From Paragorgia papillata (Eukaryota; Cnidaria; Anthozoa; Scleralcyonacea; Coralliidae), in NCBI GenBank assembly GCA_035771165.1, contig JAWNZC010000265.1:778501-842500 (forward strand): a DNA stretch of 64,000 bases. The letters are read 5' to 3'. The notes under the pieces were generated by a model. It worked only from the letters and a program-made list of their open reading frames with translations. It was not told where the DNA came from and made no database searches. The position numbers and the translations under genes were made by a program. Below are positions 51,886 through 62,131 of this stretch, piece after piece; the first letter of the stretch is position 1; each line of letters starts with the position of its first letter.

Positions 51886-52065
51886 CGGACATGAAAAAGT
51901 TAAATAATTAACACCATCTTCATACGTCGAACGTTTCATGTGTAGAATCTGATGGAAATTACTAGATTTTTTCAAGCTTATTTGCATTGGATTATACATC
52001 AACATACAAATAAATAATTACAACAAACATGTAAAAAGTCCAATTTAACTAAATAAAATGCTTAC

Positions 52066-52125
52066 TTTCCTCTTCGTCGCGAGATTTACCATCAGGATTC
52101 AATCTCTTTCTGGAGCTACTCTCTG
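52066..52125 (-). CDS. 60-nt phase 1-1 exon, basic linker (copy 2)
   Basis: TTCCTCTACTTAG precedes and GTAAGCA follows. The phase-1 product is ESSSRKRLNPDGKSRDEEE, aligned without gaps to the copy at 32991-33050. Conserved length, phase and both splice sites over a 19-kb distance argue for real exons of duplicated genes. Confidence 0.6.
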
Positions 52126-52544
52126 CTAAGTAGAGGAAAGACAGAACAACAATAAATTTTTGTAGCTTGCATGATTCAACGAGGTACAACTAGGCTGGTT
52201 CATTGTGCAGGGGTGTCGCCAGGAATTCCCCGACACCACAGGGGCCTTAGCACCTGACAGACAGAAGGGCTAAAATAGGGGGTCTGGGGGAATGTTCCCT
52301 CAAGAAACTTTTCCAATTTAAATGTCAGAAATAGTATTTTCATCGCTATCAGTGAAAAATAATAACATTACCAACTTACAAACCAAAGCACTAAGTCTAA
52401 AGTCGAAATAAAGGAAAAAAGTAATTCCTTAGGATATAAAAATTGCGACTAATGATATTCCTAACTTTGTAGTCAAAAGGATGAAATGTAAGAACTAATG
52501 GTATTTTCTAATCAGAAACTCTTTCCAAAAGTTGTTTTAAAGTG
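52126..52544. other. Intron-like flank of the linker exon
   Basis: Duplicate of 33051-33340 (GGGGTGTCGCCAGGAATTCC, GGGGGTCTGGGGGAATGT). No other feature. Confidence 0.5.
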
Positions 52545-52896
52545 TACGGACGAGAAATACAAGACGCGCTTTGTGAATAGCGGTGTCTAACATGCAGATG
52601 GGTAGGATAGCCACGCTGGATAAAATAATCTCATTTCCAAATATTTGATCTCAAAATCTTTGCCATCACTGCATAGGCGGCAAAGTCGCAGAAGAGTATA
52701 AAATGGATTGTTTAGTGTGGTTGGGATGAGAGGATGAAAATAAAAGGTAACGTGAATCGGTCGGCTTATATAAGATAAGCGAAACCTGTGTGTCGTTCCT
52801 CGACATTTTGGCATCGATCAAAGGTAATGCGCTCATTTCCCACGTGAATTCGAGCGCTGGGTGGAAATTGTTAACATAATTAATAAATCTCTCTAA
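52545..52896 (-). mobile_element. Penelope-like element RT fragment
   Basis: Minus-strand translation gives LERFINYVNNFHPALEFTWE, SLILYKPTDSRYLLFSSSHP and NHTKQSILYSS, the segment after the RT palm of Penelope-like elements. The same block is at 56130-56400 on the other strand. Frameshifts are present. It is cut by the TAA-flanked element starting at 52897. Confidence 0.8.
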
Positions 52897-53302
52897 GGCT
52901 TGCGCTAAACGTCGCACAATAGACGAATTTAATTCAGACGAATTTAATTCGAATTAACTTCGTCGGTAATGCGACGTAAACGCGATGTCGAGTTAAACGT
53001 CGAATTTCAGTGGTTTTTACTTGGATTCATGGAGCCTGAAAATGATTCTTTGAAAAGATGGCGCCGAATTGTCACAGACAGAAGAGAAACATTTAATTCG
53101 ACGCGACGATAATTCGTCGTGTAACTCGAACACGCATTATCGTCGCATTATCCGTCTGACTCAGACGAATTTAATTGTCGAGACGAATTTAATTCGTGCG
53201 TGAATTTAATCGAGTTATACGTCGCAGTTTCCTGCAATAAAATTCAAACAATTAAATTCGTCTCAATTAAATTCGTCTATTGCGCGACGTTTGGCGCAGG
53301 CC
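52897..53302. mobile_element. 406-bp foldback element with TAA duplication
   Basis: GGCTTGCGCTAAACGTCGCA and CGACGTTTGGCGCAGGCC are inverted termini; TAA flanks both sides (52894-52896, 53303-53305). The inner arms carry multiple ACGAATTTAATT words and CpG-rich spacers. Size and TAA duplication suit PIF/Harbinger MITEs. Confidence 0.8.
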
Positions 53303-53707
53303 TAAGGGGGTGTTTATATGGAGGCGAGCCAGTCCCGGGTGCCCGAGCCAGCCCGCTTTGCCGAGATGATTGTAATTGTGTTTACATGAGAAGGGCTAGC
53401 TCGCCTAACCGGGCTGGCTTGTTGTGCTAATTGCGTAATTTATCCGTTCTGGTAAGACATGAAAGCCCCGTTTACACGACAAGCGATTTTGGTATGGCAC
53501 CCTTAAATTCCGGCCCGCGGACCAATTTGTTTTGGCACGGCAACCCTGATTAATGTCACTATAAACGGGTACAACAACGGCCCGCGTACCCAAAATGTTA
53601 GGGGTGCCGAGACCGCCTTGATAGGTAGTCTCGGCCCGCCCAAATTTAGGCGCCGCGGACCAAAAGCAACTTACGCATGGCACATTATTCAAAACAAAGG
53701 CAATATG

Positions 53708-53836
53708 GCGTCTACAAGGTGGTCTAAAACTAAAAGTAGGGGGGAAATATGGTCAGATGAAGCAACTAGAACGCTGATACATTTGTGGGCAGACGATGCA
53801 ATTCAAGTTTCGTTACATACGTGTAAAACCAACTAA
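53708..53836 (+). pseudogene. Myb/SANT-like DNA-binding fragment (Harbinger-type)
   Basis: ATG 53708 opens MASTRWSKTKSRGEIWSDEA followed by TRTLIHLWADDAIQ. The W-x-DEATRTLIxLWAD-x-x-IQ pattern is the first helix of Myb/SANT-like (trihelix) domains, which PIF/Harbinger elements encode as a partner that carries transposase to the nucleus and the termini. The frame stops after 43 codons, before helix 2, with another stop shortly after. This copy is broken, but it identifies the superfamily of the surrounding element. Confidence 0.6.
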
Positions 53837-54271
53837 GAAATGAAAACAAACTAAGACAGCTCCAATAAAGTCAAATCTGCGTTTTTTATCTTGTCAACAG
53901 GTATTCGTGGAGAAGAGCTGTTTTTAATGTAAAGATAGCAAGCTGCCAATCTACAGCCAATTTATATATCGCGTTTTCGTCCGCCATGTTTGCAAATACC
54001 AGCGAATATTGTTATTCACGTTTATTAACGCTTAAAATTGTTCCAACGGCTCAACAATTATTCGTGATCAGGAGTGCCGGTTAGAAAGTTAGACGTGCTT
54101 CGGCTCCGCCAAAAATACGTCGTGTAAACGAAGAGATGCAAAGAGATGTTTATATAACTTTCTTCAATATAGAGTACCGTGTGATCAAGTTATATACATC
54201 CAAGAGCAAAGTGTTGAAAGAGTACATCATTTTAAACTCTTGGGAGTTCCTGGAATGTACACGTAGATTTC

Positions 54272-54727
54272 ATCCTGAAGAAGGCTAATTCGCGTCTTTA
54301 TGCCCTCCGGCAATTGACCAAAGCAGGACTAAAACCTGGTGATCTGGTAACCATCTACTGCTCAGTTATCCGCTCCAGACCCGAGTATGCATCCCCTGTT
54401 TGGGCCGCCCTACCCGATTACTTGTCCGTCCATTTCCAGTCGATTCAAAAGAGGGCCCTCAAGATCATCTATCCTGGAATGTCTTACTGCGACGCATTGC
54501 AGGTTTCAAAGCTCAAATCTTTGGAAACTCGTAGGGAGGAGTCGTGTCGGAGGTTGGTTAGTTCAACTCGGACTAGAGCATCTAAAAGTAACCCACTTTA
54601 TAATATAATTAGGCCATCTCCCTCCTTAAATAGGCATGATTATTATCTCCGAAATGAATATAATAATAACACGCAACGAACTTTAACTGAACGCTTCAGT
54701 AGGTTTATTACAATTAAATATTCGTAA
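54272..54727 (+). mobile_element. LINE RT C-terminal fragment
   Basis: Encodes KKANSRLYALRQLTKAGLKP, YCSVIRSRPEYASPVWAALP and SIQKRALKII, followed by a ~70-residue tail to a stop at 54725-54727. This is the thumb/C-terminal region of CR1/L2-like ORF2, downstream of the catalytic site. 5'-truncated. The AT-rich 54728-54850 may be its 3' UTR. Confidence 0.85.
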
Positions 54728-55240
54728 AATCGCCTTTTAATTAATAGTATCCTGGAAAATTAATTATTATTATATTATGGAAATATTTAAATTCATTTAA
54801 TGTACGAAACAATTGTGTAATTCAGTATTATTATTAAGCAGGCCATTTTAAGGAAAGTGGTCCGCGTGCCGAAATTTAAGAATGCCGTACCAAAAACTCG
54901 TGTCGTGTAAATGGGGCAGAAGCCTCATTGTTTTAAATATGAACTGTACATGAACAAGCAGAACTTGTGAATTGTTAATGTCAAAAAAGCTGATATAAGC
55001 AAATTTTGTCGCGTGTACGAAGCATTTAATTCCAGCCCGGGTTGGCGAGCTAGCCCGGTCAATCGTACTTACAAGGGGGAAAAAACAGCCCGGGTAAGCG
55101 AGATCTCATCTAGGCGAACTGGCTCGGCTCTCATATGAACACAAGATGAAAACCAGACACAGTGCTACAAAGCGGTGCCATGTGGCGTTCCAAACATCGC
55201 GTTAAAAATGTCGCGTCAAAAATGTCGTTTGCTATTGATT

Positions 55241-55309
55241 CCGAACGAACGAACGAACGAACGAACGAACGAACGAACCAACGAACGAACGAACTAACGA
55301 ACGAACGAA
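55241..55309 (+). repeat. (GAAC)n microsatellite
   Basis: About 16 GAAC units with CAAC and TAAC variants. Confidence 0.97.
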
Positions 55310-55555
55310 ATCACACACAGAATATAAAGCGGTTTGAAAGTTAGCTGCGTCCACAAGCTAACTTTCAGGGCTCCGCAATTAACAAGAAATAACAGCACAA
55401 GCACGATCTCGGCAAAGCGGACTAGCCTGGGTACCCGGGCTGGCTCGCCTCCATATAAACACCTCCTAAATTCACACGCGAGCATCAAAACTGAAGGCCA
55501 ATTTCCGTCTATTGATCTTTTGTTCGACAGTGCCGCAATGAAATTGACCTATTAA

Positions 55556-57060
55556 ACCATTCACGCCCCAAAAGGGCTTCCAACCTCAACAAAGATGAAC
55601 TTCTAGTTTCAATCATTGCGAAGTCGGAATAGCGTTGTCATCAAACGCGCAAACAAAGGTGGTGCCGTTGTTGTCTGGAGAGCTGATTTGTACCGACAAG
55701 AAGCTCCTCGTCAACTCAGCGACGTCTCCTTTTATGCGTTAAATTTTGATTCCACCCATACTCAAGAAAACTGTTAAAACCATCATTAACAATCTTATTC
55801 AAGCCGGCCAATTGCCCGCAATGGCTCCAACCTGATAGTCACCACTCCCAGAATATCAGTTATTCATTTATTTTTTAAGTTTTTCTTTAATCAACGCACT
55901 GTATGTTTTGGAACCACCCACCGCTACATTACTTCGCTTGGCAGAACTTGTGCTCACCCTCAACAATTATTCATTTGATGGTAAACATTACCAACAAATT
56001 AGTGGAGTAGCCATGGGTACTAAAATGGCCCCCAGTTACGCAAACTTCTTTGTTGCTTATGGTGAAAAAAAATCTTTGAACAATACACTGGAGGTGATTG
56101 TTTAGGAACAGCATCGTGCTCACGTGTTAATTTAGAGAGATTTATTAATTATGTTAACGATTTCTACACAGCGCTCAAATTCACATGGGAAATAAGTGAA
56201 ACCTTTGTGTCGTTCCTCAATATTTTGGTATCGATCAGTTGTAAAGAATTGTTATTTTCATCCTCTCACTCATCCCAAGCACACTAAACAATCCAATCCA
56301 TGCATACTCTCAATTTATGCGACTTTATCGCCTATGCAGTGATGACAAAGATTTTGAGACCACATGTTTCGAAATGAGATCTTTTTTGTCCAGCGTGGCT
56401 ATCCTACCAATATGTTAGACACCGCTATTCACAAACCGTCTAGTATTCCTCGACAGGACAATTTAAAACAACCTTTGGGAAGAGTTTCGGACAATAAAAA
56501 AACATTAGTTCTTACATTTCATCCTTTTCATTACAAAGTTAGGGATATCATTAGCAGCAATTTTCATATTCTAAAGAATGACCCCGAAACGTCAGCTATT
56601 TTCACCGATAACCCATTGATCTCTTTTCGATGTAATAAAAACATTCGAGATGGTTTAGTGCGTAGTGCCCTTAGAAAAAATCTTTTCTTGCTCTCGTAGC
56701 CGGTGTTACACGTGTTCTTAACTCTGCTACATGTATTTCGGGACCTAAATCTAATTTTGTTTTTCACCATAACTTTACATGCACCCCTTCCAACATCATT
56801 TAGTGTATTTCTTGCAATAAATGTTGCATGCTTTATATTGGTGAAACTGCCAGACGTTTATCTGACAGATTTGCTTAACATCTTCGTTCCGTGAAGAACA
56901 ATGATGTTGACAAGCTTTCCGTCCGACATTTTAACCACCTTATTTCGGACATGAAAGTTCGTGCACCCATTTCTGGTGGTATATAATGACAACCGCAAAA
57001 GACAAAATTTTCAAATTGGAACCATTCATCCTCACGGACTCAACGAACGTTTTTCCTTTA
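55556..57060 (+). mobile_element. Penelope-like element, decayed, RT to GIY-YIG
   Basis: Pieces in order across frames: RASNLNKDELLVSI and a GGAVVVW-like block (55570-55680); LRLAELVLTLNNYSFDGKHY and QISGVAMGTKMAPSYANFFV (55930-56060), the diagnostic RT block; ERFINYVNDFYTALKFTWEI (56135); NIRDGLVRSALRKN (56650); a GIY-YIG core CISCNKCCMLYIGETARRLS (56800-56860) and VRHFNHLISDMKVRAP. Numerous frameshifts and stops, and loss of the catalytic palm segment, show that it is dead. Such elements use RT with a GIY-YIG nuclease instead of the LINE endonuclease. The 3' tail 57005-57320 matches 10790-11215. Confidence 0.85.
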
Positions 57061-57313
57061 ATTTTTTTAACACTTCTGAAGCCAGTGTTTTTGTCTAGCA
57101 TGGGCGGACATAAACATTGTTTTCATTTTTTATCCATTTTTTAACTCCCGCTCATTATCTTTTTACACCCGCTACTTGTTTTGCTAATTGACGGTAAAAA
57201 CAGGAAATGTCTTTCTCCTTATTGATTTGTTGTTGTTTTCATTTGATTGGCTAATTTTTCGCATCTCATTATTGATTTATTGTTATTTTGATCTGATTGG
57301 CTAATTCTTTGTC
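57061..57313 (+). mobile_element. Penelope-like element 3' tail
   Basis: Same sequence as 10880-11115 (GCGGACATAAACATTGTTTT, GATTGGCTAATTTTTCGCAT). The TATATG array starts at the point where the other copy reads GTCACATGATTATC. Confidence 0.75.
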
Positions 57314-57315
57314 AC

Positions 57316-57408
<93 letters not shown>

Positions 57409-57520
57409 AATATGTATATGTATATGTAAATATGTAATATGTAAATATACATATACATATACATACACATATACACACACACATATACATATACATATAA
57501 TATGTATATGTATATGTGTG

Positions 57521-57580
<60 letters not shown>

Positions 57581-57611
57581 CGTATACGTATACGTATACG
57601 TATACGTATAC

Positions 57612-57662
<51 letters not shown>

Positions 57663-57663
57663 G

Positions 57664-57699
<36 letters not shown>

Positions 57700-57720
57700 G
57701 TGTATATGTGTATGTATATT
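57314..57720. repeat. (TATATG)n hexamer array with an inverted centre
   Basis: 57314-57426 is (TATATG)n, 57445-57498 is the inverse (CATATA)n, and 57500-57720 is (TATATG)n again with a TATACG block at 57578-57616. The inverted centre makes the array self-complementary. Long frames on both strands (Tyr-Val, His-Ile repeats) are artefacts. Confidence 0.96.
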
Positions 57721-59243
57721 ATAATGTACATGCACATATTGTATATGTATATGCATTTGAAAAGATATATTATGTATTTGAAGAGAATTCATGAGCACCA
57801 AATTGTTTTTGTCTCCCCATATTATATGCCTGCATAGGCGAGCTACACGAGGCGAGCTGGCTGGCTAGCCCGAATGGCAGATTAAATCCGAAATCCCGGT
57901 AGCTATAATAAACACTGTTTTGCAGCAATTTGCAATTACATGGAAGACAGGCCAGCCTGGTGAGCCGGGATCCCGGCGGGTACTGCATGCCGAGCCAATT
58001 AAGTCGGTTAAACAAGTTTAAAATTTCACCTGGTAATTAAGTAATTTATCTCGTAGTTTAGACATAAGCAAAGAGGTCCTATTAAAATGCCGATTCGCCT
58101 TATTGATAACAAGATTTGATAACAAAAATATTTATCTGAGTTGTCCAAAATGTGGGAGGATGCACCACCTAATAATTAACAGTTATACCATGAGCTCGAG
58201 TCGTATATGAGCTCATAGCCAACGAGGCGCTTCGCCGAGTTGGCTATTAGTTCGTATACAACGAGAGTTCGTATACAACGTATTCAAACATTGTGCAAGA
58301 GACAATGTTTGAAACAACAAACTTCCGGCATAGGCAACCAATACTTCCGCCATGCGTAATGATGCATTCACATAGAGTTTCTCGCTGACCTGTTCGGTAA
58401 ACAGCTTCGAAATGTTGTATAAATGTTGCTCGAGAGGCAAAAAATGTGTTAAGCAGATCAACAAAAAAGATTAAAAGGTACCTTTATGAAGTCAAAAGGT
58501 GGGTCAGTTGTTTATATTTATAGCGTTGATGTCGTGAAAAAGGTTTTGATTTCATGCAAAAATGAAACTGAAACACCTTCGGCAGTGAAACTAAATTACT
58601 TAGTTGGTTGTTTTTGAAAAAGAGCATGCTTTTTACTACTCCAAATGCTTATTTAAATAAAAAAAGTCTCTTTACAGGCAATCTCCTACGAAATGTGTGT
58701 TGTAAGCTTGATTTTAACCGTGAGTTTCTTTGTTTGGCAACAAATTAATATCAACCCGTTAATTTAGTCTGGTTTTTGAAGTAAAAAGACGTAATTTTTA
58801 GGTGAATTTTACCATTTAACATGCTAAATTGTGTATTTGTTAATGTATTTTTACACAATGTTTTTTTTTATACATTGTTTTGAGGGTGTTGATGATTTTC
58901 TGTATAAAAATCCGTCAATTTCAACTCTTTTCGGCAGTTTAAAAAAACATGCCACCATCTTGTTTTTCCTCTACTAGCAAGATATGAGCTGATAGCCTGG
59001 TAGTAGGGAACCAATCAGATTACGCAAAAGCTCATATGCATGCTATATAATAAGACTAATTGTTACTTGACATGCATGGCTTGTCTACTGTTTTCATTTG
59101 TAATTCTTCAAGTCGGCGTTACTTACGGAAATGGCTGGTGAAAGAAAAAAGGTGTTCTTGAAAAAACTGTAAATATGCCAGGACCTTGTTAATGCTTCAT
59201 TCGCTCCTGGTTTCTTTAGTTGAAAAAACAAAACAAAAAATAC
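57721..59243. other. No gene; degraded GC-rich TIR-like repeat
   Basis: 57835-58005 contains GGCGAGCTGGCTGGCTAGCCCG and CCAGCCTGGTGAGCCGGGATCCCGG, akin to the subterminal sequence of the 53306-55466 element, with partial inverted ends. GAGCTCATAGCCAACGAGG at 58210 and an inverse-like GAGCTGATAGCC at 58988 bracket an AT-rich interior. No coding sequence. Confidence 0.5.
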
Positions 59244-59528
59244 CTTTTTTCCCGCCCAGTATCTCAACAAGATCATCCCTTTCCATTTTCTTCAAGATTG
59301 TAATCAGCTTCTCAACGTCATTCTCAGCTTTAGTTCCCCAATGAGCCAAGAGAGCATCTGCTGAATCGTCTTTTAGTTGAAATGAGTTTACATCTTTTAT
59401 GTGGTATCCCAAGTGTCCAGCCAACGTTATGTAATCTTTGCCCTTTTTTGGCTTGTTTAACTCCGTACATATTTCAATGTAGACATTAGCATTGAGCTCG
59501 TGAATTTTCGACGATTCATTACTTCTGA
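59244..59528 (-). CDS. Death-domain exon, phase 1-1 (285 nt)
   Basis: TTTTCCTAACAG precedes and GTATTTTTTG follows. The 95-codon exon encodes NANVYIEICTELNKPKKGKD, YITLAGHLGYHIKDVNSFQL, DALLAHWGTKAENDVEKLIT and LKKMERDDLVEILG, a full Death domain with the usual W-x-x-x-x-x-x-T/D-V-x-x-L core. It is most like MyD88/IRAK-type adaptors by eye. Symmetric phase 1-1 boundaries allow insertion or duplication without a frame change. Together with the next exon upstream it shows tandem Death-domain exons in one gene. Confidence 0.8.
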
Positions 59529-60120
59529 CTGTTAGGAAAATATAAATCACAAGAATGGAAAAGACGTTTAATTTAAGTATTCTAGAACAATTGTAGAAAC
59601 TAGAGGACACTCAGAGAAATTTTAAAGTATTTTCAACAGAACAACGACAATTTCAATTATTTTCAAGGTTCAAAACTAAAATGTTCAAAACATAAAAATC
59701 TTCTCCGATTAAACCGAAATAAAACGTTTAATACGTTATACACATAGAAATAATAGACCTAGAATGCGGGCTCTGTCACGTGACAGGGGTCATTTGAAAT
59801 TTTAATTTACCCTTATAAATCCGCCATTTTGAATTTTGCAAGGAGTTGGGATAAAATTGATCGCCTCTCAAAATAAAGAATATAATTGGAGGACATTTCA
59901 TAGGGATGAATTGGATACATGCATGATCACAACAAATAGCCTGTGTACAGCCGCTGCTCTCCCCTGCAGGTAAATTGGGGAGAGAGAGCGTCCGTGAGTT
60001 CGAGGCGATAATCGTGTTCTAGGTCACGTGGATTTTCAGTAAATTATAATAATTATTGAATAACTTCAATCTGTGTGTAATACTTTCAAAGTTTCTTTAT
60101 TATATGCCGAAGAAACTGAC
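59529..60120. other. Intron-like spacer between Death-domain exons
   Basis: About 590 bp with no ORF. Contains GTCACGTGAC at 59776 and CCGCCATTTTGAATTTTGC at 59821, common repeat words. Confidence 0.5.
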
Positions 60121-60309
60121 AAATTAAAAACTGTTCATCAGTTGGATTCTCCTTTTCAGAAATAGAATGTATTTGTTCAGTGGTCATTCCTACCATACCA
60201 CCTAATGTTTTAAAGTCGCCACAAAGAGGTCGTTTTACATCCAAAGACCGACAGATTTCTTTTCTGACAAGATATGGGATTTCCGACACCATATTAGGTC
60301 TGATTTCTC
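60121..60309 (-). CDS. Death-domain exon, phase 1-1 (189 nt, C-terminal helices missing)
   Basis: TGTATTCTTTCCACAG precedes. A phase-1 exon encodes VSEIPYLVRKEICRSLDVKR, DFKTLGGMVGMTTEQIHSIS and NPTDEQFLI. A donor GTCAGT after 60121 gives a phase-1 end; without it the frame runs 17 codons further to a TGA. Helices 1-4 of a Death domain are visible, but the usual helices 5-6 are absent. They may be on a separate exon not found here, or lost, giving a partial domain. Confidence 0.65.
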
Positions 60310-61470
60310 CTGTGGAAAGAATACAATGCATTGGATTGTAGAATACAAGTTTTCCTTTGGGATATAACTAGAATGTAATTGGTCAACGCAATTTCGAATC
60401 AACTTATCCATGGCTTGTCTTTGTTATAAATATTACGCAATGCTATTAAAACTAGTCTGGTTTTGTTAATATCAAATTTGTCCAGTTATTTTATACTTCA
60501 AATTGTGTTTTATCGTGCTCTGTATTGTGCTATCGTTACGAAAGATTATATATATTTTTTGGTTTTGTTTGGATCAGATTTTCAGTTCTCAATTTTCGCT
60601 TAATAAATTAAGCGTGTCATGATACTCACTTGAGAGTTGAAGGCGAAAAGTCAAAACTGAATGCAGTCGGCGCAGGCTCTCTTTCTCTCCTTTAAGAGCA
60701 GGCTAAGACTAATCTGCTACAGAATGAGGATTTTCCAAGAGTTTATTCAAAGGATTATACAATAGATTTTCTAGGTTACCTAACAGCAACCCATGCAGAA
60801 AATCGCTTAAGTCGCGCGAACAGGTCGACTGTTTAGTGTGTACGTTATTTTTAGTTTGCCTTCTGTTCGTAGTGCAACGATCTTCCAATTGACATGCGTA
60901 TTTCTCCATAGGCCTTATTCAAAAATGGCCGTCGAATTACAATCACTTTATGTGCATATAAATTGACCCTTATAATCTCGTTTTAAAGTAACTGTAAAAT
61001 TTTTCAGCTCACAATAATCTTTATGCCGTTTGAAAAATGTTCCCGTTCTATATTTTACTCCCGCTGGAGCTCAAATAATAGGGGACCTAACCATGATCTC
61101 TCTTTTTTTAAAAAGTTATTCATTCACGACCGCTTAAATGGTGCCCTAAGAGGATTCCAGACATTTTCTGTTATATTGGATTAAGATTGGAGCTCTTCGT
61201 AATAAGTTGCTTACTTCTGCTACTCAACTGTTGGGAGATAAACTGGTAATAAATTATAAATTATCCCCCGACATATAATTTATTAATTACATGTAATTAA
61301 TAAATTAACCCCAGACAAAGAAAAATTGAATGGTTCCTTAAAGGGAGATTCTATGACCAATTTTCAAATTAATGTAAGTCTTTTCGTCAGTATCAGCTGA
61401 CTTGCTTATTTCTTTCTTCATGCCCCAAAATCTGGGAAGAGTTTCATTTTAAAAATATAATACCCAGGGG
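60310..61470. other. No gene recognised
   Basis: AT-rich. A minus-strand 66-codon frame at 60709-60909 has no motif. No upstream exon for the Death-domain series could be supported, so the gene start, if it is on this side, lies outside or was missed. Confidence 0.45.
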
Positions 61471-61526
61471 GAGCACGGGTGGCGTGTGCTGTTAGCGCGC
61501 TGCCTCTCACCAAAAAGTTAAGCCCG
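61471..61526 (+). repeat. tRNA-derived SINE-like start, merged into a microsatellite
   Basis: GGGAGCACGGGTGGCGTGTG and TTAGCGCGCTGCCTCTCACC resemble the A-box half of a tRNA-type SINE. The B-box half is replaced by the TTAGTG array. Confidence 0.4.
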
Positions 61527-62090
61527 GTTAGTGTTAGTGTTAGTGTTAGTGTTAGTGTTAGTGTTAGTGTTAGTGTTAGTGTTAGTGTTAGTGTTAGTGT
61601 TAGTGTTAGTGTTAGTGTTAGTGTTAGTGTTAGTGTTAGTGTTAGTGTCAGTGTCAGTGTCAGTGTCAGTGTCAGTGTTAGTGTTAGTGTTAGTGTTAGT
61701 GTTAGTGTTAGTGTTAGTGTTAGTGTTAGTGTTAGTGTTAGTGTTAGTGTTAGTGTTAGTGTTAGTGTTAGTGTTAGTGTTAGTGTTAGGCTTAGTGTTA
61801 GTGTTAATAGTGTTAGTGTTAGTGTTAGTGTCAGTGTCAGTGTCAGTGTTAGTGTTAGTGTCAGTGTCAGTGTCAGTGTCAGTGTCAGTGTCAGTGTCAG
61901 TGTCAGTGTCAGTGTCAGTGTCAGTGTCAGTGTCAGTGTCAGTGTTAGTGTTAGTGTTAGTGTTAGTGTTAGTGTTAGTGTTAGTGTTAGTGTTAGTGTT
62001 GGTGTTGGTGTTGGTGTTGGTGTTGGTGTTGGTGTTGGTGTTGGTGTTGGTGTTGGTGTTGGTGTTGGTGTTGGTGTTGGTGTTGGTGTT

Positions 62091-62131
<41 letters not shown>

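Larger units (their letters stand above)
53465..54917. mobile_element. Inner TIR element (GCCCCGTTTACACGAC family)
   Basis: GCCCCGTTTACACGACAAGC at 53465 is mirrored by GTCGTGTAAATGGGGC ending at 54917. The arms are ~60 bp (TTTTGGTATGGCACCC against GAATGCCGTACCAAAA; CGCGGACCA against TGGTCCGCG). It carries a Myb/SANT-like start and is interrupted by a LINE C-terminal piece. Confidence 0.8.
53306..55466. mobile_element. Harbinger-like TIR element (outer), 2.16 kb, nested insertions
   Basis: GTGTTTATATGGAGGCGAGC and GCTCGCCTCCATATAAACAC are inverted termini. The left TAA (53303-53305) is shared with the preceding element and a right TAA is at 55467-55469. Subterminal words GAGCCAG, CCCGGGT and GGCTGGC repeat on both sides. 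It contains a second TIR element and a LINE fragment. Confidence 0.75.

Noticed and set aside
57269..57801. His-Ile and Tyr-Ile frames of up to 166 codons
   Set aside because: Translation of a hexamer microsatellite.
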